Shown: positions 1-10,152 of the stretch, piece after piece | Layout: every line of letters begins with the position of its first letter | Numbering within the stretch: the stretch's first letter is position 1 | NCBI GenBank assembly: GCA_028284325.1 | Contig: JANQRX010000012.1 | Coordinates: 124,001-188,000, forward strand | From: Bauldia sp. | GTDB lineage: Bacteria; Pseudomonadota; Alphaproteobacteria; Rhizobiales; Kaistiaceae | Direction of reading: 5' to 3' | Length of the DNA: 64,000 nucleotides | Translations under genes and position numbers: made by a program | The notes under the pieces: model-generated | Database searches by the model: none | What the model saw: the letters and a program-made list of their open reading frames with translations, nothing else | Told to the model about the DNA's origin: nothing

Positions 1-66
1 GCCGACGAATGGCTCGACGCCAACACGTCGCGCGCGACTGCCGAACTTGTCCCGCTGACCCAGTAG
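1..66 (+). CDS. C-terminal end of an unidentified gene (partial)
   Basis: Frame 1 is open from the first base to a TAG at 64-66 and gives a 21-residue tail ending in ELVPLTQ. It is cut by the window edge, so no domain can be named. The tail converges on xthA, whose stop lies 5 bp away on the other strand, which fits a normal tail-to-tail gene pair. Codon choice is GC-rich like the neighbours. Confidence 0.5.
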   Translation, partial: ADEWLDANTSRATAELVPLTQ

Positions 67-70
67 GCCC

Positions 71-853
71 TCAGAGCGCGAATTCGGCCATCACCGGCAC
101 GTGGTCCGACGGTTTCTCCCAGGCGCGCGTCCGCTTGTCGATCGCGCACCCGGTCAGCCGGTCGGCCGCGAGCGGTGAGGCAAGCAGGTAGTCGATGCGG
201 ATGCCGTTGTCCTTCTGCCACGCGCCCGCCTGGTAGTCCCAGAACGTGTATTGGCCGTCGCTATCGTCGCAGGCCCGGAACGTATCCGTCAGTCCGAGGT
301 GCTGGAGCCGCCGGAAGGCCGCACGGCTCTCCGGTTGATTCAGAGCGTCGTCGGCCCAGCGCTCCGGAAAGCGGGCGTCGCGCGGCTCCAGAATGACGTT
401 GAAATCGCCGCCGAGCACGAACATGTCCTCCGCCGCGAGCCGCGCCTCGACAAAGGCCCGCAGCCGCTCCATCCAGGCGAGCTTGTAGGTGAACTTGTCC
501 GATCCGGTGGGGTTGCCGTTCGGCAGGTAGAGGGACGCCACATGAAGCGCGGTGCCCGCGACCGACACCGTGATGTCGAGAAAACGGGCTTGGTCGTCAC
601 CGTCGTCGCCGGGCAGGCCGGGACGGGCCTCGTCGATCGGCAGCTTGGAGAGGACGGTGACGCCGTTGAAGCCCTTTTGCCCGTGAACCGCCACGTTGTA
701 GCCGAGATCCTCGAACGCTTCGGCTGGAAACACCGCATCCTCGGACTTGATTTCTTGCAGGAGCAGGATGTCGGGCGAGACCTCGCGCGCCCAGGCCGTT
801 GCGCCGTCGATCCGCGCGCGGACGCCGTTGATGTTCCAGGTGGCGATTCTCAT
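71..853 (-). CDS. xthA: Exodeoxyribonuclease III (AP endonuclease family)
   Basis: Encodes 260 residues of the exonuclease III/APE1 family, which cleaves DNA at abasic sites and trims 3' ends in base excision repair. The start is set at 853 because MRIATWNINGVRAR is the standard family N-terminus; the frame stays open upstream but that part is not conserved. Visible family motifs are the metal-binding LLLQEIK near residue 30, the YLPNG loop, GGDFNV (Asn/Asp active site), RIDYLL, and the C-terminal KPSDHVPV catalytic His. It is transcribed divergently from amn. Nothing looks abnormal; length matches the family. Confidence 0.95.
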   Translation of the reverse strand: MRIATWNINGVRARIDGATAWAREVSPDILLLQEIKSEDAVFPAEAFEDLGYNVAVHGQKGFNGVTVLSKLPIDEARPGLPGDDGDDQARFLDITVSVAGTALHVASLYLPNGNPTGSDKFTYKLAWMERLRAFVEARLAAEDMFVLGGDFNVILEPRDARFPERWADDALNQPESRAAFRRLQHLGLTDTFRACDDSDGQYTFWDYQAGAWQKDNGIRIDYLLASPLAADRLTGCAIDKRTRAWEKPSDHVPVMAEFAL

Positions 854-948
854 GGTCGCGACTCGATTCCGGCGGCGGGCTTGCGGAGCGGGATGGTTAT
901 GCTTTATCGCCGCCCCATGACAAGGCCACAAGCTTGCGGGCGACAACC

Positions 949-2451
949 ATGACCGAGCTCCCGGCCAAGGCACCAGCGACGACCGTCGACGAGCCGCCGG
1001 CAACCCCGCCCGAGACGTTCACCGATGCCGCCGAGGCGGTCGATCGGCTGTCCGAGATCTACGACGTCCAGACGGCCCACATCCGTGCGCGGTTCATGAA
1101 GCTCGCCGAGACCAAATCGCTGCCGGCGCGGGTGCGCGGCTACTACCCCGAGATCAGGATCGAAAGCTCGACCTTCGCTCAGATCGATTCGCGCCTGTCC
1201 TACGGCCATGTGGCGGGGCCGGGGACCTATGCCGCGACGGTGACCCGGCCCGACCTCTTCCGGACCTACCTTGAGGACCAGATCGCTCTCCTCATCCGCA
1301 ATCACGGCGTGCCGGTGACGATCGGGGCCTCGCAATCCCCGATCCCGCTGCATTTCGCCTTCGACGAGGCGATCCACGTGGAAGGCGAACTCGGCAGCAA
1401 TCTCGATCGGCCGCTGCGCGACCTGTTCGACGTGCCCGACCTCGCGGTGACCGATGACGCGGTGGTCAACGGCTCCTATGTGCCCGCGCCGGGCGCTGCC
1501 GAGCCGCTGGCGCTGTTCTCGGCCGAACGCGTCGACTACTCGCTGCACCGGCTGCCCCACTACACGGCGACCGGTCCGGATCACTTCCAGAATTTCGTGA
1601 TCTTCACCAACTACCAGTTCTACATCGACGAATTCTGCGCCCGCGCGCGTCACCTGCTGGCCGATGCGGCGACCGACTACCAGGCCTTCATCGAGCCCGG
1701 CAACGTCACCTACCTGCCGGGCGGCGACGGGCCGGCGTCGGGCGCCCCGCCGGCGCGGCTGCCGCAGATGCCGGCCTATCACCTGAAGCGGCGCGGCCAT
1801 ACCGGGATCACCATGGTCAACATCGGCGTCGGTCCGTCCAACGCCAAGACGATCACCGATCATATCGCCGTGCTCAGACCGCATGCCTGGCTGATGCTCG
1901 GCCACTGCGCCGGCCTCCGTAACACCCAGGCCCTGGGGGACTACGTGCTCGCCCACGGCTATGTGCGCGAGGACCACGTGCTCGACGCCGACCTGCCGGT
2001 GTGGACGCCCATCCCCCCGCTCGCCGAAGTGCAGGTGGCGCTGGAGGAAGCGGTCGCGGAAGTCACCGGCCTGTCGGGCTTCGAACTGAAGAAGGTGATG
2101 CGCACCGGCACCGTCGCGACCATCGACAACCGCAACTGGGAGCTGCGCGACCATCGCGACCTGGTGCAGCGGTTCTCGCTGTCGCGGGCGATCGCGCTCG
2201 ATATGGAGTCGGCAACGGTGGCCGCCAACGGGTTCCGCTTCCGCGTCCCCTACGGAACGCTCCTGTGCGTCTCCGACAAGCCGTTGCACGGCGAACTCAA
2301 GCTGCCGGGCATGGCGAGCGATTTCTATCGCGGTCAGGTCAGCCGGCATCTGGAGATCGGCCTGCGCGCGATGGAGAAACTCGGCGCGATGGCGCCGGAG
2401 CGGCTGCATTCGCGGAAATTGAGAAGCTTCGCGGAGACCGCGTTTCAGTAG
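949..2451 (+). CDS. amn: AMP nucleosidase
   Basis: A 500-residue protein matching bacterial AMP nucleosidase, which hydrolyses AMP to adenine and ribose 5-phosphate in purine salvage. The N-terminal third carries the Amn-specific domain (RGYYPEIRIE, SYGHV, GASQSPIPLHF), and the C-terminal part is a nucleoside-phosphorylase-like fold with GHCAGLR and a late LDMESATVAANG segment typical of the active site. ATG at 949 is preferred over an upstream in-frame TTG at 934 because MTELPAK starts a normal low-complexity leader. It ends 4 bp before the stop of the convergent VOC gene. Confidence 0.93.
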   Translation: MTELPAKAPATTVDEPPATPPETFTDAAEAVDRLSEIYDVQTAHIRARFMKLAETKSLPARVRGYYPEIRIESSTFAQIDSRLSYGHVAGPGTYAATVTRPDLFRTYLEDQIALLIRNHGVPVTIGASQSPIPLHFAFDEAIHVEGELGSNLDRPLRDLFDVPDLAVTDDAVVNGSYVPAPGAAEPLALFSAERVDYSLHRLPHYTATGPDHFQNFVIFTNYQFYIDEFCARARHLLADAATDYQAFIEPGNVTYLPGGDGPASGAPPARLPQMPAYHLKRRGHTGITMVNIGVGPSNAKTITDHIAVLRPHAWLMLGHCAGLRNTQALGDYVLAHGYVREDHVLDADLPVWTPIPPLAEVQVALEEAVAEVTGLSGFELKKVMRTGTVATIDNRNWELRDHRDLVQRFSLSRAIALDMESATVAANGFRFRVPYGTLLCVSDKPLHGELKLPGMASDFYRGQVSRHLEIGLRAMEKLGAMAPERLHSRKLRSFAETAFQ

Positions 2452-2455
2452 GCGA

Positions 2456-3058
2456 TCAGCGCTTCTCGACCAGCGCCAGCAGGTTGCCGCTGGGGTCGTT
2501 GAAGAACGCCATCCATTCCTCGCCGCCCCGCTTGCCGAAGTCGCCGGCATCGTCGCGGTGGACCATCATCGGCTTCTGCAGGAAGGTCACGCCGCGGCGC
2601 TTGAGCGTGCGCACCGCCGCGTTGAGGTCGTCGACTGAAAAGTACAGCGATGCCTGGGACGCCGACGCCGACAGCATGAGCCGGGCGCCGCCGCCGAGGC
2701 TGAAGAAGGCGAAGCCCTGCTCGTCAAAGCGCGCGGCGAGCTTCAGGCCAAGCACGTCGGCGTAGAAGGCGGTTGCCGCATCGAGATCGGTGGCGGTGAG
2801 GGCGATCTGGCTGAGCTTGCCGACCGCGACGGCGGGTGCGGCCTTGGACGCGCTTGCGCGCGGCCGCGCCGCTGTCTTGGCGCTGGCCTTAGTGGCGCCG
2901 GACGATCTCGATGACGTACGGGCCGGCCGGGCGCTTTTCTTTGCAGCCGCCTTGCGCGCCGGTTTGCGAGCCGGCGCCCGCGATGTCGCGCGCGCCGTCT
3001 TGGCCGCGCTCTTCTTGGCGGCAGCCTTCTTCGGGCGGGACCGGGGTTTGGCGGCCAT
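2456..3058 (-). CDS. Glyoxalase/VOC-fold protein with a histone H1-like basic tail
   Basis: A 200-residue protein in two parts. Residues 1 to about 78 are almost only Lys, Ala, Arg, Ser and Pro in AKK/ARK/PARK repeats, resembling the tails of bacterial histone H1-like and AlgP-type proteins. Residues 80-200 form one vicinal-oxygen-chelate module (LSQIALTATDLDAATAFY, then FFNDPSGNLLALVEK at the end) of the glyoxalase/bleomycin-resistance superfamily. The VOC part predicts a small metal-using enzyme or binding protein; substrate unknown. The basic tail suggests nucleic acid binding, which is inference. The gene lies 9 bp downstream of erpA on the same strand, so they may be co-transcribed. Confidence 0.85.
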   Translation of the reverse strand: MAAKPRSRPKKAAAKKSAAKTARATSRAPARKPARKAAAKKSARPARTSSRSSGATKASAKTAARPRASASKAAPAVAVGKLSQIALTATDLDAATAFYADVLGLKLAARFDEQGFAFFSLGGGARLMLSASASQASLYFSVDDLNAAVRTLKRRGVTFLQKPMMVHRDDAGDFGKRGGEEWMAFFNDPSGNLLALVEKR

Positions 3059-3067
3059 ACGCGCGAC

Positions 3068-3415
3068 TCAGATCGAGAAGCTCGTGCCGCAACCGCAGGA
3101 CGCGGTGGCGTTGGGATTGTTCACCTGGAACGACTGCCCCATGAGATCGTTGACGAAGTCGATCTCCGATCCCGACATGAAGGGGAGCGAGGTGGCATCG
3201 ATCAGCACGACCGCACCGTCGCGTTCGATCACGAAGTCGTCGTCGCCGCGGCGATCATCAAGGTCGAAATTGTACTGGAAGCCGGAACAGCCGCCGCCGT
3301 CGACACGGATCCTGAGCGCCGTACCGCCGGCCTCGCGCGCAAGCAAGGTGGCGATCCGCTGGGCCGCGTTGGCCGACAATGTGACCTCGGGTTGCGTCGT
3401 CTGGGCGGCTGTCAT
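3068..3415 (-). CDS. erpA: Iron-sulfur cluster insertion protein ErpA
   Basis: A 115-residue A-type Fe-S carrier that passes clusters to target apoproteins. The three ligand cysteines are present: C43 in GGGCSGFQY and C107/C109 in the CGCGTSF end. The DATSLPFMSGSEIDFV stretch is characteristic of ErpA/IscA. The gene is followed by the VOC gene with a 9 bp gap. The upstream 240 bp, shared with the divergent dGTPase gene, is AT-rich compared with the surroundings and probably holds both promoters; I could not identify an IscR or RirA site there. Confidence 0.93.
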   Translation of the reverse strand: MTAAQTTQPEVTLSANAAQRIATLLAREAGGTALRIRVDGGGCSGFQYNFDLDDRRGDDDFVIERDGAVVLIDATSLPFMSGSEIDFVNDLMGQSFQVNNPNATASCGCGTSFSI

Positions 3416-3655
3416 CGGTCTAAACCGTTGTTCTTCAAAGCTTTGCGGTGCACAAATAGTTATGGAGCCGACCCGGCGGTGTCAATGCCGCAGACGGCCG
3501 GCGAGCGGGTGGTCGCCGGGACGTATCATCTTCGATCATCTTATGATGTAACGCGGATAATGGCATGATATCGATCAATAATATGTCTTCTTTCCGCACG
3601 CGTCTTGGGCGACCCGAGGCAAGGCCGGATCCGGTCCGGACGAAGGGACGCCGCC

Positions 3656-4864
3656 GTGGCTGACACCCGGCGTTCCGGTCGTTTCTTCGCCCCTTATGCC
3701 ACCGATCCGGCCCGATCCCGCGGCCGGCTCTTCCCCGAGCAGGAAAATCCCTCGCGGACGGTGTTTCAGCGCGATCGCGACAGGGTGGTGCACGCCAACG
3801 CCTTCCGCCGCCTCAAGGACAAGACCCAGGTCTTCCTCTACGACGAGGGCGACCATTACCGGACGCGCCTGACCCACACCCTCGAAGTTGCCCAGATCGC
3901 GCGCTCCATCGCCCGCTCGTTAGCGCTCGACGAGGACCTCGCCGAGGCGCTGGCCCTGGCCCACGATCTCGGTCACCCGCCCTTCGGCCATGCCGGCGAA
4001 CGCGCCCTCGACGCGGAGATGGCGGACTTCGGCGGATTCGACCATAACGCGCAGAGCCTGCGGGTGGTGACCGAGCTGGAGCGCCGCTACCCGGACTTCG
4101 ACGGTCTCAACCTGACCTGGGAGAGCCTTGAGGGGCTGGTCAAGCACAACGGCCCGGTCGAAGCGGAAGCGGGCCGCTCGCTTCCATTCGCCGTGGCCGC
4201 GTTCAAGGACGCCGTCGATCTGGAACTGCACACTTACCCCGGGCCCGAGGCGCAGGTCGCGGCCTTTTCCGACGACATCGCTTACAACGCCCACGACATC
4301 GACGACGGTCTGCGGGCCGGCCTGGTCGAACTCGACGATCTGCGTGGCGTTCCCTTGGTCGGCGACCTCCTGAACGACATCGCGGCGCGCTACCCGCGCC
4401 TCGCACCCGAGCGCACCCGTGCCGAGCTCATCCGGCGGCTGATCTCGGTCATGATCGGCGACGTGGTGGCCGAGACCGGGCGTCGCCTCGGAATCCTGGC
4501 CCCCGAAAGCGCGGCCGATATCCGGTTGGCCGGCGAGCCCATGGTGGGCTTCAGCCCTGAGATCGCCGGTGCCGAACAGGCCATCAAGGCCATGCTGCTG
4601 GAGCGGGTCTATCGCCACCACAAGGTCGTGGACGTCATGGACGCCGCCCAGGAACTCCTTGCCGCCCTGTTCCGCCACGTGATGTCCGATCCCTCCGCGA
4701 TGCCGCCGGAGTGGCATGGCGTCGCGGCCGAGGAGCAGGACGTCCGCGTGCGCCGGGTGGCCGATTTTGTGGCCAGCATGAGCGATCGCCATGCCATCGC
4801 TGCGTACCGGCGACTGGTCGGTGATCCGCGTCTGGGTTCGGTCGGACTGCACGGCTTCAATTGA
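3656..4864 (+). CDS. Deoxyguanosinetriphosphate triphosphohydrolase-like HD protein
   Basis: A 402-residue HD-superfamily phosphohydrolase that by family converts dGTP (or other dNTPs) to the nucleoside and triphosphate. The metal-binding histidines and aspartate are visible: H74 in [10 protein letters not shown] and H103-D104 in [11 protein letters not shown]. The GTG at 3656 is chosen because GAAGGGA lies just upstream; an in-frame TTG at 3605 would add 17 non-conserved residues. It is first in a same-strand run with argS, whose ATG follows 55 bp after the stop. Members with this architecture are often annotated dgt; substrate preference is not decidable from sequence. Confidence 0.9.
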   Translation: MADTRRSGRFFAPYATDPARSRGRLFPEQENPSRTVFQRDRDRVVHANAFRRLKDKTQVFLYDEGDHYRTRLTHTLEVAQIARSIARSLALDEDLAEALALAHDLGHPPFGHAGERALDAEMADFGGFDHNAQSLRVVTELERRYPDFDGLNLTWESLEGLVKHNGPVEAEAGRSLPFAVAAFKDAVDLELHTYPGPEAQVAAFSDDIAYNAHDIDDGLRAGLVELDDLRGVPLVGDLLNDIAARYPRLAPERTRAELIRRLISVMIGDVVAETGRRLGILAPESAADIRLAGEPMVGFSPEIAGAEQAIKAMLLERVYRHHKVVDVMDAAQELLAALFRHVMSDPSAMPPEWHGVAAEEQDVRVRRVADFVASMSDRHAIAAYRRLVGDPRLGSVGLHGFN

Positions 4865-4919
4865 CGCTGCCGGGCAATTCGTCTACGGGGCGGCCCGATT
4901 CCCCGGGAACTGCCAGTCC

Positions 4920-6680
4920 ATGAATGTCTTTGACGATTTCGCCACGCGGATCGCGACCGTGACCACCGCGCTGGTGGAGGAAGCGGCGAGCGAAGAGAAG
5001 GTCAACGTCGGCGCGGTCGTCGTGGAACCGCCGCGCGAGGCCGCCCATGGCGATCTGGCGACCAACGCGGCCCTGGTGCTGGCCAAGCCGCTCAAGGCGC
5101 GGCCGCGCGATCTTGCCGAGCGCATCGCCGCCACGCTGATCGAGGATGACGACGTGGAGGCGGCCGAGGTCGCCGGCCCGGGTTTCATCAACCTGCGTCT
5201 CGCGGCCGGCTACTGGCACGCGGCCCTGCGCTCGATCCTGCAGGAGGGGGCAGGCTACGGCCGATCCGATGCCGGGGCCGGCAAGAAGGTCAACGTCGAG
5301 TACGTGTCGGCCAATCCGACCGGACCGATGCATATCGGTCACTGCCGGGGCGCCGTCGTCGGCGACGCGATCGCGAGCCTGCTGGTAGCGACCGGTCATG
5401 CGGTAACACGCGAGTTCTACGTCAACGATGCCGGCGTGCAGATCCGGCAGCTCGCCCTGTCGGTCTTCCATCGCTACCACGAGGCGCTCGGCGAGGATGC
5501 CGGCCCCGTGCCGGAGGGCGGCTATCCGGGCGACTATCTGAAGGCCGTCGGCGAGGAGCTTGTCCGCCGCCATGGCGACGCGTTGCGAAACCAGGACGAA
5601 ACCGAATGGCTACCGGTGGTCCGCGAACTCGCGGTCGAGATGATGCTCGCCGCGATCCGCGACGACCTCGATCTGCTCGGCATCCACCACGATGTGTTCG
5701 TCTCGGAGTCGTCGCTGCTTGCCGGCGAGGACCGCGTGGCGGCCGTCCTCGGTGTTCTGGAGTCCCGCGGCCTGATCTACGAGGGTCGTCTGCCGCCCCC
5801 CAAGGGGCAACGTCCGGACGACTGGGAGGATCGCGAGCAGACCCTGTTCCGGTCGACCGACTTCGGTGACGACGTCGATCGCGCCATTCGCAAATCGGAC
5901 GGCAGCTACACCTACTTCGCGTCCGACATCGCCTACCACTTCGACAAGGTCCGTCGCGGCTTCCTGCGGATGGTCAACGTCTTCGGTGCCGATCATGGCG
6001 GCTACGTCAAACGGATGCAGGCCGCGGTCCGCGCGCTGAGCGGCGGCGAGGCGGAACTCGACATCCGGCTGTGTCAGCTCGTGCGGCTTCTGCGCGGCGG
6101 CGTGCCGGTGAAGATGTCCAAACGGGCTGGAGAATTCGTCACGTTGCGCGAGGTCGTCGAGGAGGTCGGATCTGACCCGATTCGCTTCATGATGGTATTT
6201 CGCAAGAGTGAGGCGCCGCTCGACTTCGATTTCGAGAAGGTCACGGAACAGTCGAAAGACAATCCGGTTTTCTACGTTCAGTACGCCCATGCGCGCGCGC
6301 ACTCGGTCCTGAATCTGGCGGCCGACGCCTTGTCCGACGAGACGCCCGTCGACGACGCTGCTTTGCGCGCCGCGCCGCTGGAGCGCCTGACCGATGAAGG
6401 CGAAATGGCTCTAATCCGGGCGTTGGCGGTCTATCCGAGGACGGTGGCGGCAGCGGCGGCGGCCCGCGAACCCCACCGGCTTGCCTTCTACCTGCACGAC
6501 CTCGCGGCCGCCTTCCACGCGCATTGGAATCGGGGCAAGGAGTTGCCGCAATTGCGTTTTACCAATCCCGACGATCCGGCCACGACGCTGGCCCGCCTGG
6601 CCCTGGTAAGGGGCGTGAAATTGGTGTTGGCGTCGGGATTGGCTATTCTTGGCGTCAGCGCGCCGGACGAAATGCGCTGA
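4920..6680 (+). CDS. argS: Arginyl-tRNA synthetase
   Basis: A 586-residue class I aminoacyl-tRNA synthetase charging tRNA-Arg in the cytoplasm. The N-terminal add-1 domain precedes the signature MHIGH (residues 137-141) in [12 protein letters not shown]; the KMSK loop is intact at 398-401, and the helical anticodon-binding DALR domain ends the protein ([15 protein letters not shown]). ATG at 4920 (MNVFDDFA) gives the usual family length; the open frame extends 129 bp upstream into dgt without conservation. The following SPOR gene starts 34 bp later. Confidence 0.96.
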   Translation: MNVFDDFATRIATVTTALVEEAASEEKVNVGAVVVEPPREAAHGDLATNAALVLAKPLKARPRDLAERIAATLIEDDDVEAAEVAGPGFINLRLAAGYWHAALRSILQEGAGYGRSDAGAGKKVNVEYVSANPTGPMHIGHCRGAVVGDAIASLLVATGHAVTREFYVNDAGVQIRQLALSVFHRYHEALGEDAGPVPEGGYPGDYLKAVGEELVRRHGDALRNQDETEWLPVVRELAVEMMLAAIRDDLDLLGIHHDVFVSESSLLAGEDRVAAVLGVLESRGLIYEGRLPPPKGQRPDDWEDREQTLFRSTDFGDDVDRAIRKSDGSYTYFASDIAYHFDKVRRGFLRMVNVFGADHGGYVKRMQAAVRALSGGEAELDIRLCQLVRLLRGGVPVKMSKRAGEFVTLREVVEEVGSDPIRFMMVFRKSEAPLDFDFEKVTEQSKDNPVFYVQYAHARAHSVLNLAADALSDETPVDDAALRAAPLERLTDEGEMALIRALAVYPRTVAAAAAAREPHRLAFYLHDLAAAFHAHWNRGKELPQLRFTNPDDPATTLARLALVRGVKLVLASGLAILGVSAPDEMR

Positions 6681-6714
6681 GCGCGGATGCGGTCTGAGCG
6701 GGAATCGAAGCCGA

Positions 6715-9108
6715 ATGGCTGACAAGAACGATCCACGGCCTGGTGGCGCGGACGACGAACCGCGTCCGGCGGCCGACACGCCTGCCACAGATGACCCGCT
6801 CGCGGAGCTGGCAAGGATCGTCAGCGGCAAGCCCTTCGGCGACGCGGCGCCACAACCGACGCGTCCAACGCCCCGGGCCGAACCCGAGCCGACGCCGCCC
6901 AAGCCGGCATCGGATATCCTCGGCGACCTCGAGGCCGAGCTTCTGAGCAACCTCCAGGCATCGTTCACGGCGGTCGATGCCAAGAACACCGGCGCCGGTA
7001 CGACCGCGACGCCGTCGCCCACGCCCGATCAGCCGGCGCCCGCCGAACCGCCGCCGGCGACGCCGGACGAGGGAGCGCCAACGCCGGCTTCGCCCGCCGA
7101 CCCGTTTCGGCCCGCGGGCGTCGCCCCGACACAGCAACCGCGCGAACAGACGCCGCCGACCCCGTCGGCACCGGGCGCCACCGGTGCGCCGCCACGACCG
7201 GCCGACCCCTTCGCCGCGCGCACCGAACCGGCCCCGGAAGCCGCCGCCCCGAAGGCAACGCGCCCGGATCCCTTTGCACAAGCGTTTGAAGACCTTGTGA
7301 CACCGCCGGCGGCCGAAGATACCGCGCCCGAGTCGTCGTCACCGCCGGCGGAGCCGACCACGGAGGCCCCGGCCGACCGTCGGTGGCCGCCGCGGATGGA
7401 GGATGTCGCCGCGGATTGGGCGCGCGAACCGCTGCCGGGCACCGCCGCGCCGGCAACACCGCGCGCGGATCAGCCGGGCGCCACACCGACCGGCCAGCCA
7501 TCGGCGGCGCCGGCCTCCGGATCGGCACAGCAGCCGGCCCCGCCCGCGGCACCGTCCCGGCCCGAAGCCGCCGCGCCCGAGACTGCCACGCCGGAAACCC
7601 CGGCCACGCCATCGCCGACCGGCGAGGCACTGTCGGAAACCGGTCAGCGGTCACGTCCGGCGTTTCTCGGCAAGCGCGTCGATATCTCCAGTCTGCCGCT
7701 TCGCCGCACCACCGAACCGACGCCGCCGCGCGACGAACATCCGCGCTGGGAGGGGGCTGCGGACGCGACGCAGGCGCCCAGTCGCTTTGCGCCTCCGCCG
7801 TCCGCGCAGGAACCCACGGCCGCACCGCCGCCGCCGGCCGAGCCCGGGGCCTATGGTGCGCCGCCTCACGAGCGTCCGCCATCGGACACCCAGCGCGCCG
7901 GGCCCGCCATCGGTGGTGCCGCGCGCATGCATGACGGCTTCTCCGAAGAAGTCGCCGCCGCGGTGGTGCCCGACGATTTCGGGCTCGATCAGGAGGACAT
8001 GCTTGCCGACTTCGGTGGCGACAACCTCGACGGCCTTCTCGGCCGTCGCCGTCCCGGCCTCGGGCTGATCGCCGTCGCGGTCGTGCTCGCCCTGGTGGTG
8101 CTGGGTGGCGGCCTGACGGTGTTTCTTCTCGCGCGCGGCGGAGGCGAACCGCCGGTGATCGCGGCCGATACGACGCCGACGCGCGTCGATCCCCCGGTCG
8201 CTGCGGCGGCCACCGACGACCAGAACAAGCTGATCTATGACCGCGTCGATCCGGACGGGACCGGCGAGGGCGCTATTGTCCTGCAGCCGGGCGCGGAACA
8301 GGTCACGCCGCCGGCAACCGGAACCGACGGCGCGATCGCCCGCGTCATCCTGCCGGATCCGACCGACGGCAGCATCGTCCCGCCGGATACGGCCGGCGCG
8401 AGCGACCTCGGGACGGGCACGGGCGACATTGTCGATCCGCTCGGACCGCGCCGGGTCCGCACCGTGGTGGTCCGCCCGGACGGCACCATCGTCTCCAACC
8501 AGGCCGACGACATCGCCGGGCCGGCGCCGTCGGTGACGGTTTCGCCGACCGCCGACGACACCCTCGCGATCGCCGGCCGCGACGTCCTGGGTGAGGGGAC
8601 CGAGCTCGCCATCACGCCGCTCCCCGAGGACACCCCGACGATCCAGGTGCAGCCGCAGCAGCAAACGACGCTGCAGCCCGAACCCGTCGTCCAGCAGCCG
8701 GTCGCACAGCCGCCGCCGGCGCAGGTGACGCCGCCGCAACAGAACGTTGCCGTCCAGGATCCCAACGCGCCGTTGAACCTGACGCCGCAGACGACCACGA
8801 CGACCACCACCGTGGTGGCGCCGCCGCCGGCCGCTGCCGCGCCCCAGGCGCCGACCGCGTCAGGCGGCATGCTGGTTCAGGTCTCGTCGCAGCGTTCCGA
8901 AGACGCCGCGCGCACGACGTTCCGCGAGTTGCAGGCGCGCTATCCGCGCATCCTTGGGCCCTACGACATCGATATCCAGCGCGCCAATCTCGGCGAACGC
9001 GGCATCTTCTTCCGCGTGCGCGTCGGGCCGTTCTCGCCGGCTGACGCCCAGCGCCTTTGCGACGACCTGAAGGCGGCCGGCGGCGACTGCCTGCTGTCGC
9101 GGAGCTGA
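6715..9108 (+). CDS. SPOR-domain cell-envelope protein with a very long disordered N-terminus
   Basis: A 797-residue protein. Residues 1 to about 440 are Pro/Ala/Thr/Glu-rich and look disordered; a single transmembrane helix lies near residues 448-472 (LGLIAVAVVLALVVLGGG); a further Pro/Gln/Thr-rich linker follows; the last 80 residues are a SPOR domain (LVQVSSQRSEDAA ... FFRVRVGPF), which binds denuded septal peptidoglycan. The layout implies cytoplasmic N-terminus, periplasmic SPOR domain, and a role at the division septum. It sits between argS and nagZ, the usual alphaproteobacterial position. The disordered part is unusually long for an SPOR protein. Confidence 0.88.
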   Translation: MADKNDPRPGGADDEPRPAADTPATDDPLAELARIVSGKPFGDAAPQPTRPTPRAEPEPTPPKPASDILGDLEAELLSNLQASFTAVDAKNTGAGTTATPSPTPDQPAPAEPPPATPDEGAPTPASPADPFRPAGVAPTQQPREQTPPTPSAPGATGAPPRPADPFAARTEPAPEAAAPKATRPDPFAQAFEDLVTPPAAEDTAPESSSPPAEPTTEAPADRRWPPRMEDVAADWAREPLPGTAAPATPRADQPGATPTGQPSAAPASGSAQQPAPPAAPSRPEAAAPETATPETPATPSPTGEALSETGQRSRPAFLGKRVDISSLPLRRTTEPTPPRDEHPRWEGAADATQAPSRFAPPPSAQEPTAAPPPPAEPGAYGAPPHERPPSDTQRAGPAIGGAARMHDGFSEEVAAAVVPDDFGLDQEDMLADFGGDNLDGLLGRRRPGLGLIAVAVVLALVVLGGGLTVFLLARGGGEPPVIAADTTPTRVDPPVAAAATDDQNKLIYDRVDPDGTGEGAIVLQPGAEQVTPPATGTDGAIARVILPDPTDGSIVPPDTAGASDLGTGTGDIVDPLGPRRVRTVVVRPDGTIVSNQADDIAGPAPSVTVSPTADDTLAIAGRDVLGEGTELAITPLPEDTPTIQVQPQQQTTLQPEPVVQQPVAQPPPAQVTPPQQNVAVQDPNAPLNLTPQTTTTTTTVVAPPPAAAAPQAPTASGGMLVQVSSQRSEDAARTTFRELQARYPRILGPYDIDIQRANLGERGIFFRVRVGPFSPADAQRLCDDLKAAGGDCLLSRS

Positions 9109-9117
9109 CGCACCGCC

Positions 9118-10152
9118 TTGGCCGATGTGCGGGCCTTCATCACCGGCTGCAGCGGAACCGTCCTGACCCCCGACGAGCGATCGTTCTTCGCCGACGCCCG
9201 GCCGTTCGGCCTCATCCTGTTCGCCCGCAACTGCGAGGACCCCGATCAGGTCCGGGCGCTGTGCGCGGCGTTTCGCGAGGCGGTCGGCGACGACGGGGCG
9301 CCCGTGCTCATCGACCAGGAAGGCGGGCGTGTGCGCCGACTGCGCCCGCCGCACTGGCCCGCCTACGCGTCGGCCGCTGTGCTGGGTGACCTGGCCCGCA
9401 CGGACGCCGCGGCTGGCCGCCGTGCTGCCTGGCTCCATGGACGGCTGATCGCCACCGACCTCCGACAGGTCGGCATCGACGTCGATTGTGCGCCGGTCCT
9501 CGATATCGCCACCACGGCCACGACCGACGCCATCGGCGATCGCGCCTTCGGGACCGAGGCGGAGACGGTCGCCGACCTGGGCGGCGCCGTCATGGAAGGC
9601 CTGCGCGCCGGCGGCGTCCTGCCGGTCGCCAAGCACATCCCCGGTCACGGCCGGGCAACGGTGGACAGCCACGTCGACCTGCCGGTGGTCCGGGCGGGGC
9701 TCGACGAACTGGAAACGGACTTCGCCCCCTTCGCCGAGCTGTCGTACGCCGCGGCCATGACCGCCCATATCGTCTACGAGGCCGTCGACCGATTCGTGCC
9801 GGCCACCGCTTCGCGGGCCGTAATTGACGGTATGATCCGGGAGCGAATCGGATTTCAGGGGCTTCTGTTGAGCGACGACATCTCCATGTCGGCACTTTCT
9901 GGGGATTACGGGCAAAGAGCCCGACGGGCTTATGACGCGGGTTGCGATCTCGTGCTTCATTGCAATGGCCGGACCGAGGAGATGCACGCAATCGCCGACG
10001 CGGCCCCCGTTTTGTCTGGCCTCCCGGCAGAACGGGCGGCGGTTGCGCTTGCGGAACGACGCGCGCCGTCGGAGTTCGATACGAACATGGCGCGCGCCGA
10101 GTACGAGGACCTGTTGTCGCGTGCCGGGTGGCCGCCCCCGGAACCTTCATGA
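9118..10152 (+). CDS. nagZ: Beta-N-acetylhexosaminidase NagZ
   Basis: A 344-residue glycoside hydrolase family 3 enzyme that removes N-acetylglucosamine from anhydromuropeptides during cell-wall recycling. The signature KHIPGHG segment is present, with the mobile-loop His/Asp pair (PGHGRATVDSHVDLP), plus IDQEGGRVRRL and LLSDDISM for the nucleophile Asp. The start is a TTG at 9118, 9 bp after the SPOR gene stop; no better start lies nearby. Its last codons overlap the scpA start by 4 bp (ATGA), so translation is coupled. Confidence 0.94.
   Translation: MADVRAFITGCSGTVLTPDERSFFADARPFGLILFARNCEDPDQVRALCAAFREAVGDDGAPVLIDQEGGRVRRLRPPHWPAYASAAVLGDLARTDAAAGRRAAWLHGRLIATDLRQVGIDVDCAPVLDIATTATTDAIGDRAFGTEAETVADLGGAVMEGLRAGGVLPVAKHIPGHGRATVDSHVDLPVVRAGLDELETDFAPFAELSYAAAMTAHIVYEAVDRFVPATASRAVIDGMIRERIGFQGLLLSDDISMSALSGDYGQRARRAYDAGCDLVLHCNGRTEEMHAIADAAPVLSGLPAERAAVALAERRAPSEFDTNMARAEYEDLLSRAGWPPPEPS

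Noticed and set aside
904-2550. Long minus-strand open frame (548 codons) antisense to amn
   Set aside because: It mirrors amn throughout, has Arg/His-rich composition typical of high-GC antisense frames and no recognisable domain.
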